Source: Liopterus haemorrhoidalis (taxonomy: Eukaryota > Arthropoda > Insecta > Coleoptera > Dytiscidae). From it: DNA of 64,000 bases. The stretch is from positions 19,739,403 to 19,803,402 of the forward strand of contig OZ020617.1 in assembly GCA_963971575.1 (NCBI GenBank). The letters are read 5' to 3'. The translations under genes and the position numbers were made by a program. Within the stretch, counting starts at the first letter, position 1, and each line of letters opens with the position of its first letter. The notes beneath the pieces are model-generated. The model was not told the DNA's origin. It worked only from the letters and a program-made list of their open reading frames with translations, and made no database searches. Below, piece after piece: positions 11,445-23,189 of the stretch.

Positions 11445-12367
11445 CTACTGTTACATTTTCTACTGCGCATTATGCTTGCCGCACGTTTCGATCATTCGGT
11501 CATTCAGATCAGAGCAACCAAATCGCCTTAGTTAACATATTGTAAAATCCGTTTTACATTATACTTCTCATTACACTTTCAAACTTCTGACGTAATTCAA
11601 AGATTTAAAACTACCTTCTGAAGTAAAAAACGACAGAAATAGGTATTCAACACCTTCTGTCTTTTGTTACTTATCACTGCCAATGGTACAACTGGGCAAA
11701 GTATTGGTACGTCAAACACGAGTCTGACTGAATCTTGTTTGAAAAGTTGGGTAGTACGTCGGATAGCATTGTCAGTTTGGAGGAAGTATTATGTTTCACA
11801 TTATACTTTGTAAGTCAATACTACGCAAAAAATCGGTAGTGCTACGGGGAAAAGTATAATATAGAACAGACTTAATAATAAAAATACTATACATTTGCAA
11901 AACCGTCTCCTATAAAAGTACATTTATTGACTTGTGAGCTTTTGTCCTCTAGCCTGAGATTTATGAACTAAATCAGTCAACAGAACTTTATTGAATAAAT
12001 TCTTTACAAAAGGATTCTGATTACCATTGTGCAATTTTAGAAAATTGCTTATTAAATTTATTGTTACATGCATAAAACCATAATGCTTTTAGATTTAGAA
12101 AATGCAAGCCAAAAATATGTAAATAAATGTCATAAATTCACAATAACCGAGTTAGGCTGTCAAAAATATTAAGTATGGCATGCTCATTAATAATAATATT
12201 TCACTAATAAATGACTCTAACTGACACTTATAAACTAAATCATTATACAAAACAATCACTGCGAATAAATTAGAGCATCAGCGTGACCAAAGCTTTATTA
12301 AGACATGCAGCTAAGATACAGGTTTTAACACGTACGATGTACTAAGTCATATCCTGTTAATTTCTGG
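11445..12367. other. unassigned DNA
   Basis: No gene or repeat structure I can support. Confidence 0.5.
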
Positions 12368-12376
12368 ATATAAATA
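12368..12376 (+). promoter_or_regulatory. possible TATA box
   Basis: ATATAAATA lies about 80 bases upstream of the ATG of a short ORF with a hydrophobic leader. In such AT-rich DNA a TATA-like string is expected by chance, so the support is only positional. Confidence 0.15.
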
Positions 12377-12449
12377 ACAGTTGTATCCAGGCATTGCATG
12401 GATTATTTATTCATGTAATACAATGATGGTACTTAATACAAGTCGTAAC

Positions 12450-12575
12450 ATGGCTTCCAGCCCTAGGCAGGTTGTTTTATTGGCTATGGTTGTTCTTATG
12501 GTTTGCTGCTGTTCCATTAATTCTGGGCTGCTCGTCTTTCAGCTCGTGTCACATGCTGCTGCATTAGAGAAATAG
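12450..12575 (+). CDS. possible small secreted peptide (41 codons)
   Basis: From the ATG at 12450 the ORF encodes a 41-residue peptide beginning MASSPRQVVLLAMVVLMVCC: a basic residue followed by a hydrophobic core and small residues, the layout of a signal peptide. The frame stays open upstream to 12381 with other possible starts. A TATA-like string lies upstream and an AATAAA signal at 12759-12764 downstream. What follows the leader is short and still hydrophobic, so it could be a first exon, a membrane micropeptide or chance. I do not recognise a family. Confidence 0.2.
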   Translation: MASSPRQVVLLAMVVLMVCCCSINSGLLVFQLVSHAAALEK

Positions 12576-12576
12576 T

Positions 12577-13088
12577 ATATATTATTTCCAATGATTGTTA
12601 AAAAATATGCACATTGTAAACAGACACATACACGGCACCATATTTAATTTTAATATCAGTTTTTTATTCACTACTATATGTATTTACTAATAAAAATCAA
12701 AATGTACAACAATGTACGTTTATAAAAAATATATGTATATGTTATATGTGTAAAAAGAAATAAAGTATCTATATATCAACTATTTCAGATATTTTATTTA
12801 TATTTTTTTATGCCGTTTATATGCTTTTATTTTTTTGTTTTAGAACAGTTTTTTCCTTTCAATATTGTCATTTAAATTTTTTGTATCAAATGTTTTCAAT
12901 CACTACGTTTATTGAAGTGGTTTTGTTTTTCAAAAGCGTAATAAAATGCATGTGCGTGTTTTTTTTTTTAATTTATTTTTTGTGAAAAAGACTATTAATT
13001 TAACTAAACTTGTTCAAACTGTAAAATATTAAAAGTTAAGTGATTGCCTATTGGAAATGGGTGCGCATAAAATATTTAATAACTAATA
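12577..13088. other. unassigned AT-rich DNA
   Basis: Very AT-rich with homopolymer runs; apart from the AATAAA at 12759 nothing seen. Confidence 0.5.
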
Positions 13089-13505
13089 CAGGGTCCAGCA
13101 GGGAAGTGTTACGTTTTTCAAAACCCTCTAACCAACTGGCGACCGTTCTAGTCCAGACGTTGTTGCTGGAGGGTGGAAAAATTGTTCACACACCTTTCAA
13201 GCATAGGGTATGGTAGTGCTCGAATTTTTCGAGTTATGGCTTCCGAGTCCGAGAGCTTCAAGTGTCCGTGGTTTTTCAATGTAAACACGAGCTTTCAGGT
13301 ATCCCCATCCCATAAGAACTAACCACACGGTGAAAGATACGGTGACGGAGGGAGCCTCTCCACATTCCCACGCAATGAAACGAAATGCCCCAAAATGTTC
13401 CCTTAAAAAAGCCATGGATTCTTTTGAGGTATAGCAAGTAGCCCCATTCGGTTGAAACCAAACCCTATCGAGGGCATTCCGATGTCTTCTCAATTCAGGC
13501 ATAGA
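13089..13505 (-). mobile_element. Tc3-like DDE transposon fragment
   Basis: The left edge begins CAGGGTCCAGCAGGGAAGTG, a plausible transposon terminus. The rest encodes the C-terminal part of a Tc1/IS630-superfamily transposase on the minus strand. The fragment is cut at its right side by LINE sequence starting at about 13526. Confidence 0.5.
13197..13502 (-). pseudogene. Tc3-like transposase C-terminal fragment
   Basis: The minus-strand product contains VWFQPNGATCYTSKESMAF followed by LREHFG and later WGYLKARVYIEKPRTLEAL. These match the common insect pattern of a second-aspartate block (WFQQDGATCHT) and a WGYLK-type downstream block. The catalytic aspartate is replaced (QPNG instead of QQDG), and the segment between the blocks is frameshifted and lacks the expected PPRSPDLTP-like run. 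It is therefore a dead fragment of about a quarter of the protein. Confidence 0.65.
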
Positions 13506-13525
13506 AAATTATTGCAATATCGTAA

Positions 13526-14075
13526 GATAACACTGAGACAGGGATGCCCGCTGAGCCCGACCTTGTTCAACTTGTATGTAGCGGATCTAGAAGAGAATAT
13601 GAGGAAGGGACAAGCTGGGGGGGGGGGGAGGTAGTAGGAAAGATGAAGTTGTGGACATTGGGGTACGCGGACGATTGTGTTGATGGCAGAGGGGAAACAG
13701 GAGCTGAAGAGATGATAGAAAGAGTAGATAAATATTTCAAAAAACTAGAAGTAATCAGGGATAAGACGAAGGTAATGGTATTCGGTAAAGGAGGAGGGAG
13801 AAGAAGAAGAAGATAAAATGAGAATGGGAAAGCAGAGAAATAGAAGAGGTGAAGAGTTTAAAATATCTGGGTTATGTACTAGCGAGGAACAATGGTGCTG
13901 AACTACACATAAGGGAAAGAGTAAAGAAGGCAAGAGTAGTCATGGGGAAGATGTGGAGTATAGGATAGAGGAAGTTTGACGATGATATTAGATGGAGACT
14001 GAGGCTGTTTGACGCCGTGGTGTAGAACATCCTGCTATATGGGGTGAAAATATGGGGATGGAAAGAATGGGAGGG
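13526..14075 (+). pseudogene. LINE reverse transcriptase fragment
   Basis: Across three reading frames the plus strand encodes a non-LTR retrotransposon RT: LRQGCPLSPTLFNLYVADLE (motif B region), a G-run where the frame slips at about 13617-13628, LGYADDCVD (the YADD catalytic box), a K-T-KVMVFGKGGGR segment, then LKYLGYVLARN, VKKARVVMGKMWSIG, LFDAVV and KIWGWKEWEG. This is a lineage very common in insect genomes. The copy is 5'-truncated and carries frameshifts at about 13620 and 13815 and in-frame stops. Confidence 0.8.
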
Positions 14076-14358
14076 TTCTATCTACCCCCTTAGGGTTAGA
14101 TATAACTCAAAGCCAATCGCTGCGTTACCATGATAATTCGAGCTGCCAGCGCTTACATCACGTAGTAAGTTATAACTTGTAAAAGAACTAGTTTTACGTA
14201 TAACGCATGACAGTTGTAAGGATTTCTAATCAAAAGTAAAGTTAATTTAGAGTTGAAGATTAAGAAATAATCATAAATGTATCTAATGTTTAAATTATTT
14301 TAATTTTGTGGGTGCTGCAGCTCTCCAGCTTTCACGTACACAAGCAATTTTTTTAATT
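14076..14358. other. unassigned DNA
   Basis: Short gap between a LINE fragment and a mariner element; nothing seen. Confidence 0.4.
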
Positions 14359-14360
14359 TA

Positions 14361-15264
14361 CGAGGTGTGTCAATTAAGTAACCGGATTGATTCTTTATTT
14401 TTTTTTTTATTCCAATAGAATTACAATTCAGTATTGTCTCCCTCAAAATAACTTCCTTGGGAAGCCACACAATGCTGTAGACGGTTTTTTCAATCCTCAT
14501 AACAGTGCTGGAACTCGGATACTGGAAGAGCTTTCAGCTGATCGGTTACGGACGTTTGAATGTTTTCGATATTGTTTGGAATGTCCCAAAATAACGTCCC
14601 TTGAGGTGATTTTTCAATCTTAGGAAGAGTAAAAAGGCACAAAGACTCAAGGCGAATAAGGAGGCTGAGGAGCCACAGGAATGTTTTTACTGGCCAAAAA
14701 CTCGTTTATTGAAATTGCTGTGTGATAAGGTGCATTGTCAAATTTTTCTCATATCCAATTCATTGGTCAAAATCTGATGAATGATCAAATTCAACCCTTC
14801 CCCGATATTCTGACTGTCAACCGACGATCTGCATGCACAAGATCCCGAATTCTGTCGACATTTTCATCGGTTCTTGAAGATGAAGGCCTTCCGCTGCGTG
14901 TTTCATCTTTAATCAACTTTCTTGCTACTGAATATGCCTTAAAATCCATGGTCGACAAAACACTGTCTCCGTAGGTCTGTTGAAGTTTTGTAAAAGTTTC
15001 CGTTGCACTGTGCCTAAGTTTGAATCAAAATCTGATAGCACACCGTTGCTCGAAATGAATGTCACTTATTTTTAGAACGCACTAGAAAAAATTGATTCAC
15101 GAAAAAAAAAAAAACGCTACGGACAACAAAATTACTCTAGTGAGTTCAAACTCGTACTGAAGGAGTATCACATGTTCACCTGCCGCCCCTCCAAGTCCAG
15201 CGTCCCAAATGTTGCCAGGTCAAACGCTATGTTGCCAGTCTGGTTACTTAATTTACACAACTCA
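14361..15264 (-). mobile_element. mariner remnant, deleted
   Basis: The TIRs read CGAGGTGTGTCAATTAAGTAACC on the left and, reversed, TGAGTTGTGTAAATTAAGTAACC on the right, flanked by TA at 14359-14360 and 15265-15266. It is 904 bp, shorter than a complete mariner. On the minus strand degenerate transposase is readable: TDENVDRIRDLVHADRRLTV and LDMRKIC from the N-terminal half, and near the left TIR the C-terminal ending ASQGSYFEGDN. The central catalytic part is largely missing and frames are broken. Confidence 0.8.
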
Positions 15265-15542
15265 TATCTCCTTTCGAGCACATACCTGCCAACTGTACGA
15301 ATATCGAATTTTCGAGAAAAATATTATTATCAAAGTAATGAAAGGAGAGTATAGTGAAGACTCACATGTTGAATTTTTGCGCTAAACAATGCGTGTATCA
15401 ACAAATAATATGACTCTAGAATAAACTCACTAATGCCGAGTTTGGTTAATATGTGGTTTTGAAATAAACGATTTAATTTCACCACTAACTGTTTAAAGAA
15501 TTTTGACATAACAAGAGCTTGTATCCAAAAAGCTGACATACT

Positions 15543-16460
15543 GCTTTAAAGGGGGATTCGGAAACTTCGTCCCCCACATTTCGCCCCTCCACATTTCACC
15601 CCCGGACATTTCACCCCCGGACATTTCACCCCCGGATATTTCGCCCACTGCACATATCCCGAGATATATTATAAGTAATTTAGCTGCACGTCAACTCTGG
15701 GATCGAAAGAATTGAGATTCTTGGACCTATACAGGGGTCGTCAACCTTTTACTAATTTGAACTTGTACAGTGTTTGCATTATATCCTCAACAAAAACGAA
15801 TAAAAAAAAAAAAATTGTAAAGTATTTGACAACATATCCTCAACTAATTCGAACAATTTGGACTTGTACAGTGTTTACCAACATTTCCTCTACAAATTTG
15901 AAAAGTTTGAACTTGTACAGTGTTTACCAACCTTTCAGTTTAGTAGAAGCATAGTTGTGATCAAAATATAATTGTAAAACTTTTTTACAAGCAATTAGGT
16001 TACCTCCAGATCTCCACATTTGTTTCAAATTGAGTTGACTATCCATAAAATATTAAGCAAAATTATGAAAAATTTAGACGAAATGTTGGTTTACTTACAA
16101 ATTCAAGGAATTTGTAAGTAAAAGGTTGACGACATCTGTATAAGTCAAAGAATCTCAATATTGTAAGAAAAAAGTTATCCCTGTACAAGTTCAAATTATT
16201 CGCTTTTGTTGGGTAAATATTGTTGAGCCCTGTACAAGTCCAAATTTCCCTGTCACAGTTCACTTCTCCAGACAGTCAATTAGCCACTACTCCAGTTGGT
16301 CAGAGTGAACGTTCCGATAAATTACTTATGATATGTGTAGTGGGCGATTATAATATATCTCGGGGGGAAATATCCGCGGGGGCGAAATGTGTAGTGGGCG
16401 AAATATCTGGGGGTAAAATGTGTAGGGGGGGGGGCGAAATTTCCGTAAACCGCTTTAAAG
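15543..16460. mobile_element. foldback element with reiterated C-rich arms
   Basis: The two ends are long inverted copies. The left arm starts GCTTTAAAG, the right ends CTTTAAAG, and both then carry C-rich (right: G-rich) reiterations. On the left a 15-bp unit, ACATTTCACCCCCGG, repeats at 15591-15635 with diverged units on both sides. Complementarity continues inward through GAGATATATTATAA and the GATTCTTGGACCTATACAG region (about 15713) opposite about 16120-16160. The centre has repeats of CTTGTACAGTGTTTACCAAC (about 15771-15930). No transposase. Such reiterated-arm structure is typical of foldback elements. Confidence 0.75.
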
Positions 16461-17308
16461 TATACTCCTTAGACTGTCCAATTTGTGTTGTCTGCGAGTG
16501 CATAAAACTAAAATAGACATTTTATTTTTCACTTTCCCTTTATTGGTTACTATTTTCTGTTATGGCAACAATTTGAAAACTGCTTACCACAGCATTGATT
16601 CGAATCTGTAGATTTCTAATTTTCTTTCAAAGTTGTGAATTATGATCCTGTTTTCGTAACAATGCTTCTCTTAATTTATGAATCTCTCGTTGCCAGTAAA
16701 CAAGTCACTTGTGACCTTTACTGCCGTTATATTGATCTTAGTTTTATCTATGTTCGTCTTTCATAACAGGAAAAACTAATATCATATCACAAAGGTAAGT
16801 TTTCTCCAAGAAAAATATTTTGCAGATCATTTAACAATATTTTATTGCTTCGGGGAATAAAAACGATTAAAGATGGAAGAGAATGTTTTGAAAATGTGAC
16901 AGGTAGGTAAAAATATGTATTGTAGAAATTATTTATTTGAAGATTTTCACAAGACAAATCTTTGCACACAATTTCATATTTATTTAAACCGAGAAAATAT
17001 AACCAAGCAACCTTAGTTTTTAAAACGCGATTGTTTTAATTTTTATGGATTCGCAGGTATAATCAAAAACTCTTACAAGGGTAAGTATTAAAAAGCAAAT
17101 AAGTCTGATTAATTTTTCCGTTACTGGCAATACCATTCAGACGAAACTACATCAGACCATACATGCATCCTTTCTCTATGTTCAGTATGTTTAACTTCGA
17201 TAGCGGTAATACGTGTAGTTCTGCAACAAGTTATGCGAGTATTTGCTACAGCAATATATGTGAAATTTCAAGAGAGCGCAATAGGGACTTTCAAATTATG
17301 TAAATGGT
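16461..17308. other. unassigned DNA
   Basis: No supportable gene or paired termini. Confidence 0.5.
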
Positions 17309-18315
17309 CATACGAATAGGGATATGCAATACTGAGAAAGTATCGATAAAAATTGTGGGGAGCTCTGATATATAATATGAAAATGTCACGGTTGGCTGAT
17401 TTATTTATTTCATTTGTACTTACTCTGTACATCCCTCAACTTTAGGTCTCCCTCACATTATGGGTTCCAAGACTTGTGAGCGGATCAAGTCTGGACCCCC
17501 CCTATTAGTCCGCTAGCTGGTTGCTATGATTCTTGGAAGGATTTAAGGGTTGTTCAATTAAACTCAACATTTTAACTAGCCTACTTTAATTACGATTACG
17601 GTTTAAATATTTACACTAATTATAATAGACTTACAATTACGTCGATACAGCTAAATCCAAATGAGACACACATTCGCACACACTAGACACACTTTACACC
17701 AAACACTAATTTAACCACTACATGTTTCTAAATATTGTCTCTCCACTTTTTAGCTGGTCACTACACTAACGTTCATACGGAATTACATTGTTACTTTATT
17801 TCGACTAGCCCAAACACTCTAAATGTCTCTAACCCATGTCTCTTAAAAACCAACTCCAAAACATGGTCTTAACCATACGACGGGTCAAAATCCTCTACTG
17901 TTAACATCTTAACGTTATGATGGTTTAACATCAACTCCCCTTAAAACATGACTGCTCTAAAATGCTTACATCGCCTAACTGTTAAATTTCATTTAACACC
18001 TCTTGATTATCTGTCTTATACTATCTTAAATTCATAATTAATTGGTGATAACTCAGATAAATATTCCATTAGAATATAGCCGAATCATAATATTTATATC
18101 TCAGACACAAAATTAATTATTATTTATGTGCTTATGGTTGACGTATATTTTTTTAACACAATAATTTACGATTCACTTTTCATGTTACATTGACAAAAGT
18201 GTCAAGTTACAATAATAAACAATCTACCGTTATCTTAAATGCCCTTTTTAAGCAATAGATTATTTTGTTTAACAGATTAAATATTTTACTCTAGTTGACG
18301 AGACCATGGAGCCTA

Positions 18316-18677
18316 GCAAGACTACATATACACACCAGTTTTGCAAGTGAAAGATCAGAAATTCCTTCGTAAAATATTTATTATCTATTATCGTTTTCCT
18401 AATTTTTACAAGTTTTTTTTTTTTTTTTTACTAACAAAACTCTTAACCTAATTATTTAAATTGATCCTATTTACTAGAGTTTATTACACTATTTTTAATG
18501 GGCTTATATTTGCGGGAAAATAAAGTACTGTATACCTAGAAACTAGATAATTAGCTTAGGTTTAGTTGGTAAAAATCTAGGACAGCAGAATTAGGAAAAC
18601 GATAATAGATAATAAATATTTTACAAATGGATTTCCGATCTCTCACTTGCAAAACTGGTGTGTATATGAATTCTTGC
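18316..18677. repeat. inverted duplication within the hAT
   Basis: Arms at 18316-18404 and 18589-18677 are inverted copies, about 89 bp each with roughly 10 mismatches, separated by ~184 bp. They share TATACACACCAGTTTTGCAA and TATTATCTATTATCGTTTTC. The right arm overlaps the transposase remnant, so the left arm is an inverted duplicate of former coding sequence. Confidence 0.8.
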
Positions 18678-18805
18678 TGAAGCGTATAGGTCTGAGTATT
18701 GTTTAAAATAGAGTTAAACACTTCATTCTTCTTCATTGCAAGCACCGAGATAACTCCTTGCGCTATGGTTAAATAGGTCCACACTTTGCTTCTTGGTGGT
18801 GACAT
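18551..18805 (-). pseudogene. hAT transposase N-terminal remnant (BED-finger-like start)
   Basis: The minus-strand ORF begins MSPPRSKVWTYLTIAQG. The SKVWTYF-type motif is the usual opening of the BED zinc finger in hAT transposases. The CxxC and H residues expected next are not preserved, and the frame instead runs into sequence that is also present as an inverted copy at 18316-18404. It sits at the position and orientation expected for the start of a transposase reading inward from the right TIR. Confidence 0.5.
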
Positions 18806-19599
18806 TTTTAATTATTATACAAAAATAACCAATAACATTTCATAACCTCAAACTTAGAGAAAAAAGGCGCCAAACGCCAGCAACTTCAACTAAACCGTTC
18901 AACGCATGTTTCTTGGCGTACTATGTCCTGCGCCATTGCGATTGCGTACCCCGCGCTATCGGTTTTTACAAGAGTACAATTTTTAGAAGTGTTTCTTATT
19001 GGAAAAAATGTAATCAAAGAAATATTTATATGTGTATAAATAAAAAAATTACGATATTGTTTGAACAAAAATACAAAAAAAAAAGAAACGATACGATATT
19101 AATAAAGTATCGGGAGATTAGTATCGATACTAAAATCGCGATACCGAATGAAAAATATTGATACTGGTATCGTATCAATAGTATCGGAACATCCCTACAT
19201 ACGAATATCAATTTCTATCTACACCACAAGTTTTTATGTGGTACAGAGCATTTTTGGCTGGCCGTGTGACCATGGAAAATGGACTTCTTTCTGAAAAACC
19301 TTCAACTGCAGAGTATGTCACGTATCTTTCGGCCAGATTCCGAAGTCCCATAAAGGTAGTCTCGTGGCTGTTCTCAGTCGGGTCTAGGCGTGCTTATTGA
19401 AAAACCAGGATAGGGTAATGAACGACCATGACAATAACAGCGGGGTGAAAATTTAATTATTACCTGTTATACACGTCAAATACAAGGCCGCCTGCTCAGG
19501 TAAGGATATTGAGATTAGCAGGGGATTCCACACAAATATTTAAACCCTGAAGCTGCAGAATTTTTAAGGAACTTTTTAGTACGTATGCTTTTATATTTT

Positions 19600-19770
19600 T
19601 GCCGCGTTGTGATTTTTGAACCATCTGTATGTTTCCTATATGTGGGAAAAAGAATTTTACAAGTACGACAAATTTCAACTTTCAATGTTCTGCCATTTAG
19701 CGACAATTTCTGCCATACAAACAGCCAGACAAACACGTTAGGGACGCTTTTGGTCATATTTCATATTCAT
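19600..19770 (-). repeat. dispersed repeat family X, copy 1
   Basis: Read on the minus strand this matches the start of the repeat at 47095-47615: a (T)ATGACCAAAA start, a GTTTGTCTGGCTGTTTG-like segment, a GTTGAAATTTG segment and CCCACATATAGGAAA. It forms the first ~60 codons of an ORF (19585-20229) that continues into LINE sequence, so that N-terminus is not real LINE protein. I do not know the family's name. Confidence 0.55.
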
Positions 19771-21877
19771 TTTGTAAATGATGACAGAACTACTTGTGAT
19801 GGAGTTTTCAACAACTTCATTCACCAATTTGTAAATATTTTTAACAACACTTTTCCGGAAAAGAAGAAAGTTATTAAAATTAAAGAGGGAAACAAGATTA
19901 AATGGTTCAATGATGACTTAAGGTTGATGAGAGATCTATCACAGTTAGCTCATGAACGTTATTTGCAGAGTCCCACTCCTCAAAATAAAGAACTAAGGAA
20001 CAGATGTAGAAATTTCTACAGGAAACAAATATGTGCATGTAAAATAAAGACAAACTGTGAATTTATAAATAATTCTGACAACAAATCAAAAGCCCTCTGG
20101 GCTCTGGTTAACAGCCGTAGACCCTCGAAGCCCCATGTAAACTGTCCCAAGCCATGCGATGATATTAATAATTTTTTTTACAAGTATTCCCGAAAATTTA
20201 AACAAGAATTTACCACCCTGCAATATTGACCCTATTATTATTGCCAAATCAGTAACCAATGACCAGTGCATACCTGAGTTTTGTTTTAAAGAAATTACAC
20301 ATACCATGGTCATGAGTGCTATACAAGCATTAAAAAATAGTACAAGTCGAGATGTTTTTAACCTTAACGTATACTTGATAAAGAAAGTTAAAGACACAAT
20401 TATTTCTCCACTTTGCAAATTATACAATAATTCATTAAACTCAAATATTTTCCCGTCATCTTTAAAATTATCAAAAGTCATACCTATTTATAAAGGGAAA
20501 GGGGAAAAAGATGACTTAAATAATTACAGGCCCATATCACTCACACCAATTTTCTCCAAAATTTTTGAAAAAATACTGTTCGGGCAGTTGCTGGAGCATT
20601 TTGAGGCACATGGATTATTGAGCAAATGTCAGTTTGGTTTTAGAAGTGGAAAATCCACAACGAACGCCATATTGTTATTTTCGATCTAACAAAGGCATTT
20701 GATTGTGTGCCACATGATCTGCTAATCAAAAAGTTATCTTGCTATAACATCAGCAAAGCCAGTCGTAAACTGATTGAATCTTTTCTGGTTGACCGAAAGC
20801 AATACGTTTGGGCAAACAACTCTCAGTCAAAAGAACAAACCACTCTTTTTGGAGTTCCACAAGGCTCGATTTTGGGTCCACTGTTGTTTTTGGTGTACAT
20901 AAATGACTTACCAGCTTATATGCAAAATGCTAAAACGATTTTATACGCAGATGATACCACACTATTAAATCAGTATCCATCGTTTCATGAAGTAACAATC
21001 AACAACAAATTAGCAAGAAACGCTGCGAATGATTGGTTTTTAGCGAATAGATTAAACTTAAATGAGACGAAAACCAACCATTTATTATTTTCCCTACGGG
21101 ATGTACCATATGACATTAGCCAAGACCCTGTAAAATTTTTGGGCGTTACCATTGGCGTTAACCTCAGCTGGGAAAGTCATATTGGACAGATCGCTCAGAA
21201 ATTATGCAGATTATGGTATACTGCATAAGAAACTTAAAACCCAACGTGTCTCGAAATGTTCTATTAACTGCTTACTACGCGCTGTTCGAATCCCATATCA
21301 CGTATGCGTTGCTGGCTTGGGGACATTCTACCCATACCCAGCGAATTTTTCGCATGCAGCGACGAGTTGTTAGAATTATTTGTGATCTAAAGTATAGACA
21401 GGACTGTCGAAAATATTTTAACATCTTAGGAGTAATGACTTTGCCGTGTCTGTACATTTTTCACTGCCTGATTTACATGCACATAAATAAAAATAAGTTC
21501 AACAGCCAACAAGAAATCCATAGATATGAGACAAGGGGTAAACACTTAATACGGCCAACATACACCAGACTCAGTTGTACCAGATATTCGGTCAATTATT
21601 ACTCCACCAAATTTTATAATATCTTGCCAGAAAATATTAAGTGCTTGCCTCTCAGCTCTTTCCGGAATACTTTAAAATCGTTTTTCAAGGAAAATCCACT
21701 GTATTCGTTTGAAGAATTCCTGGATAACGATTTTGATAACTTATGATATGTAAACATATATTTTTATTTAAATTATAATAAAATATTTTTTCAATTGTAC
21801 TGATGTTGACGTGTGTAAAAATGTAAAATTTCAAACACAAATAAATATTATTGTTATTGTTATTATTATTATTATAT
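19771..21877 (+). pseudogene. 5'-truncated LINE ORF2 (reverse transcriptase)
   Basis: The plus strand encodes the post-endonuclease linker and the full RT of a Jockey/CR1-group-like non-LTR element in three frame-shifted blocks: about 19771-20200, 20180-20685, 20686-21215, then 21204-21746. Visible motifs are NNYRPISLTPIFSKIFEK, QFGFRSGKSTTNAI, LTKAFDCVPHDLL (motif A), GVPQGSILGPLLFLVYINDL (motif B), LYADDTTLL (motif C), FLGVTI, and the C-terminal HITYALLAWGH and YETRGK blocks. The endonuclease is missing. The 3' end runs through a short UTR into a (TTA)-rich tail at 21841-21877. Frameshifts near 20200, 20686 and 21215 make it non-functional. Confidence 0.85.
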
Positions 21878-21968
21878 CTACAAAAACCCTAAAAACACTA
21901 TTAACAAAAAATACATATGTGAGGTAAGTATTTATTAAAAAGTACTTACTTTGATAGCTCATTATGTA

Positions 21969-23187
21969 CGTGTAGGACGCTAGGAAAATTTTGAGACACG
22001 GGCTTACTTTTCAAACTTTTTTAAAGTACTTCCCATCACGTAAAATACACTTCCACATATGTATAAATCACGTTAAAAATGTCTTCCCACTTTTCAGTTG
22101 GTACTTTGGTACAGGTTTGTTCCCAGGCTGCTAGAAGTTCATCATCGGCCTTAAAATGGCGGCCTTTAAGCTTATCCTTGTTGAAAGGGAAGAGTCCAAA
22201 ATCACAAGGAGCAAGATCTGGACTATATAGAGGATGTTGTTCTAACACTTTAGTCCAGAATTATCCAAAAATGCATTAGTTAGCTGAGCTCGACGCGCGG
22301 ATGCATTATCTCCATGCAAGCGCCAAGTGTCAATGCGTGAATGTGGCCATAAGTTTTGAAGAGTCTGAATGACCTGAGGAAAACAAAACTCAACGTACCA
22401 CTAATTCTCGTAATAATCCCTCGCTTACCGAAGAATACAACAATCATTTTCTATTTAACAGATCTTGATTGTTTTACTGCGGTTGAAGTTTTTTCGTCTT
22501 GTAAGAGCCATAACTTGTTTCTTCCCCTGTCATAATGGAGTTTTCCTATTTCAAGTGTCCCATTTAAATTTTTTTTTAAACATTTTTCGACACCAATAAA
22601 CTATTATTGCTGTAGTGCATCAGTCAGGTAATGGGGTACTCATTGCGCGCAAACTTTTCTATTTTCCAGTTGGTCGCAAAGAATTGACCGGATAGCTGGT
22701 ACATTAATGTGCAAAGACTCTTCTACCTGTAATTCTACCTAACTCTGCCTGTCTGTAATTCACCTATTTTAATCGAGCAAGTTTTTTGACCGCAACAATA
22801 TTTACAGGAGTAACTGTTTGATGGGGCCTTCCTGGACGAGGATAATCATCTATGTTAAAAAAATCTCTTTGAAATTATTTAATCTAACGAAACAATAAGC
22901 TTCGATTTTGACAATTCTCAGACAAAATAGTAAACATTTGGGATATACGCTCTTCCGCCAACAAACCACGTTTGAAATTGTGCAAAATTATTGCACGATG
23001 ATCTCGTCGCGTCAACTCACTCATATTGATAAGTTTACACTTGCACTGCAAACAATAGACTGACTACATAACATTTATTTATCAGTGTACCTATTATGTT
23101 TTGAATGGTCTGTTTATTGATGCAAGAATAAACTCGCTATGTTTACTTATACAACCGTATTTCAAAACTTTCCTAGCGTACATACGT
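21969..23187 (-). mobile_element. degenerate mariner-like element
   Basis: The ends pair as inverted repeats around the core ACGCTAGGAAAATTTTGA / ACGCTAGGAAAGTTTTGA, with TA outside each end, giving about 1.2 kb, close to full mariner length. On the minus strand near the left end, HPLYSPDLAPCDFGLFPFNK (22036-22248) is the third-aspartate block of a mariner transposase and is followed by the usual LKGRHF and C-terminal region. The rest of the gene is frameshifted and stop-filled. The outer few bases of the TIRs differ, so the boundary is accurate to a few bases. Confidence 0.7.
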
Positions 23188-23189
23188 TA

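Larger units (their letters stand above)
17317..19197 (-). mobile_element. hAT element with perfect 8-bp TSD
   Basis: The element begins TAGGGATATGCAATACT and ends ...AGTATCGGAACATCCCTA. It is flanked by identical CATACGAA at 17309-17316 and 19198-19205, the 8-bp TSD diagnostic of hAT insertion. The subterminal region near 19080-19190 has multiple GTATCGATA/CGATAC motifs, as many hAT ends do. Only a remnant of transposase coding is left, on the minus strand near the right end. The left half (17400-18310) is unrelated-looking filler including a CCCCCC-containing segment near 17500. Confidence 0.8.

Noticed and set aside
11084..11545. 153-codon plus-strand ORF
   Set aside because: It overlaps the antisense of the more protein-like minus ORF and crosses the right end of the TIR element, so it is a chance open frame.
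14766..14790. CTGATGA in the 14.8-kb mariner as a hammerhead core
   Set aside because: It is antisense of transposase coding, with no stem II or GAAAC following.
19585..19770. N-terminal 60 codons of the ORF at 19585-20229 as part of a LINE protein
   Set aside because: They are the antisense of repeat family X; only the later codons are LINE coding.
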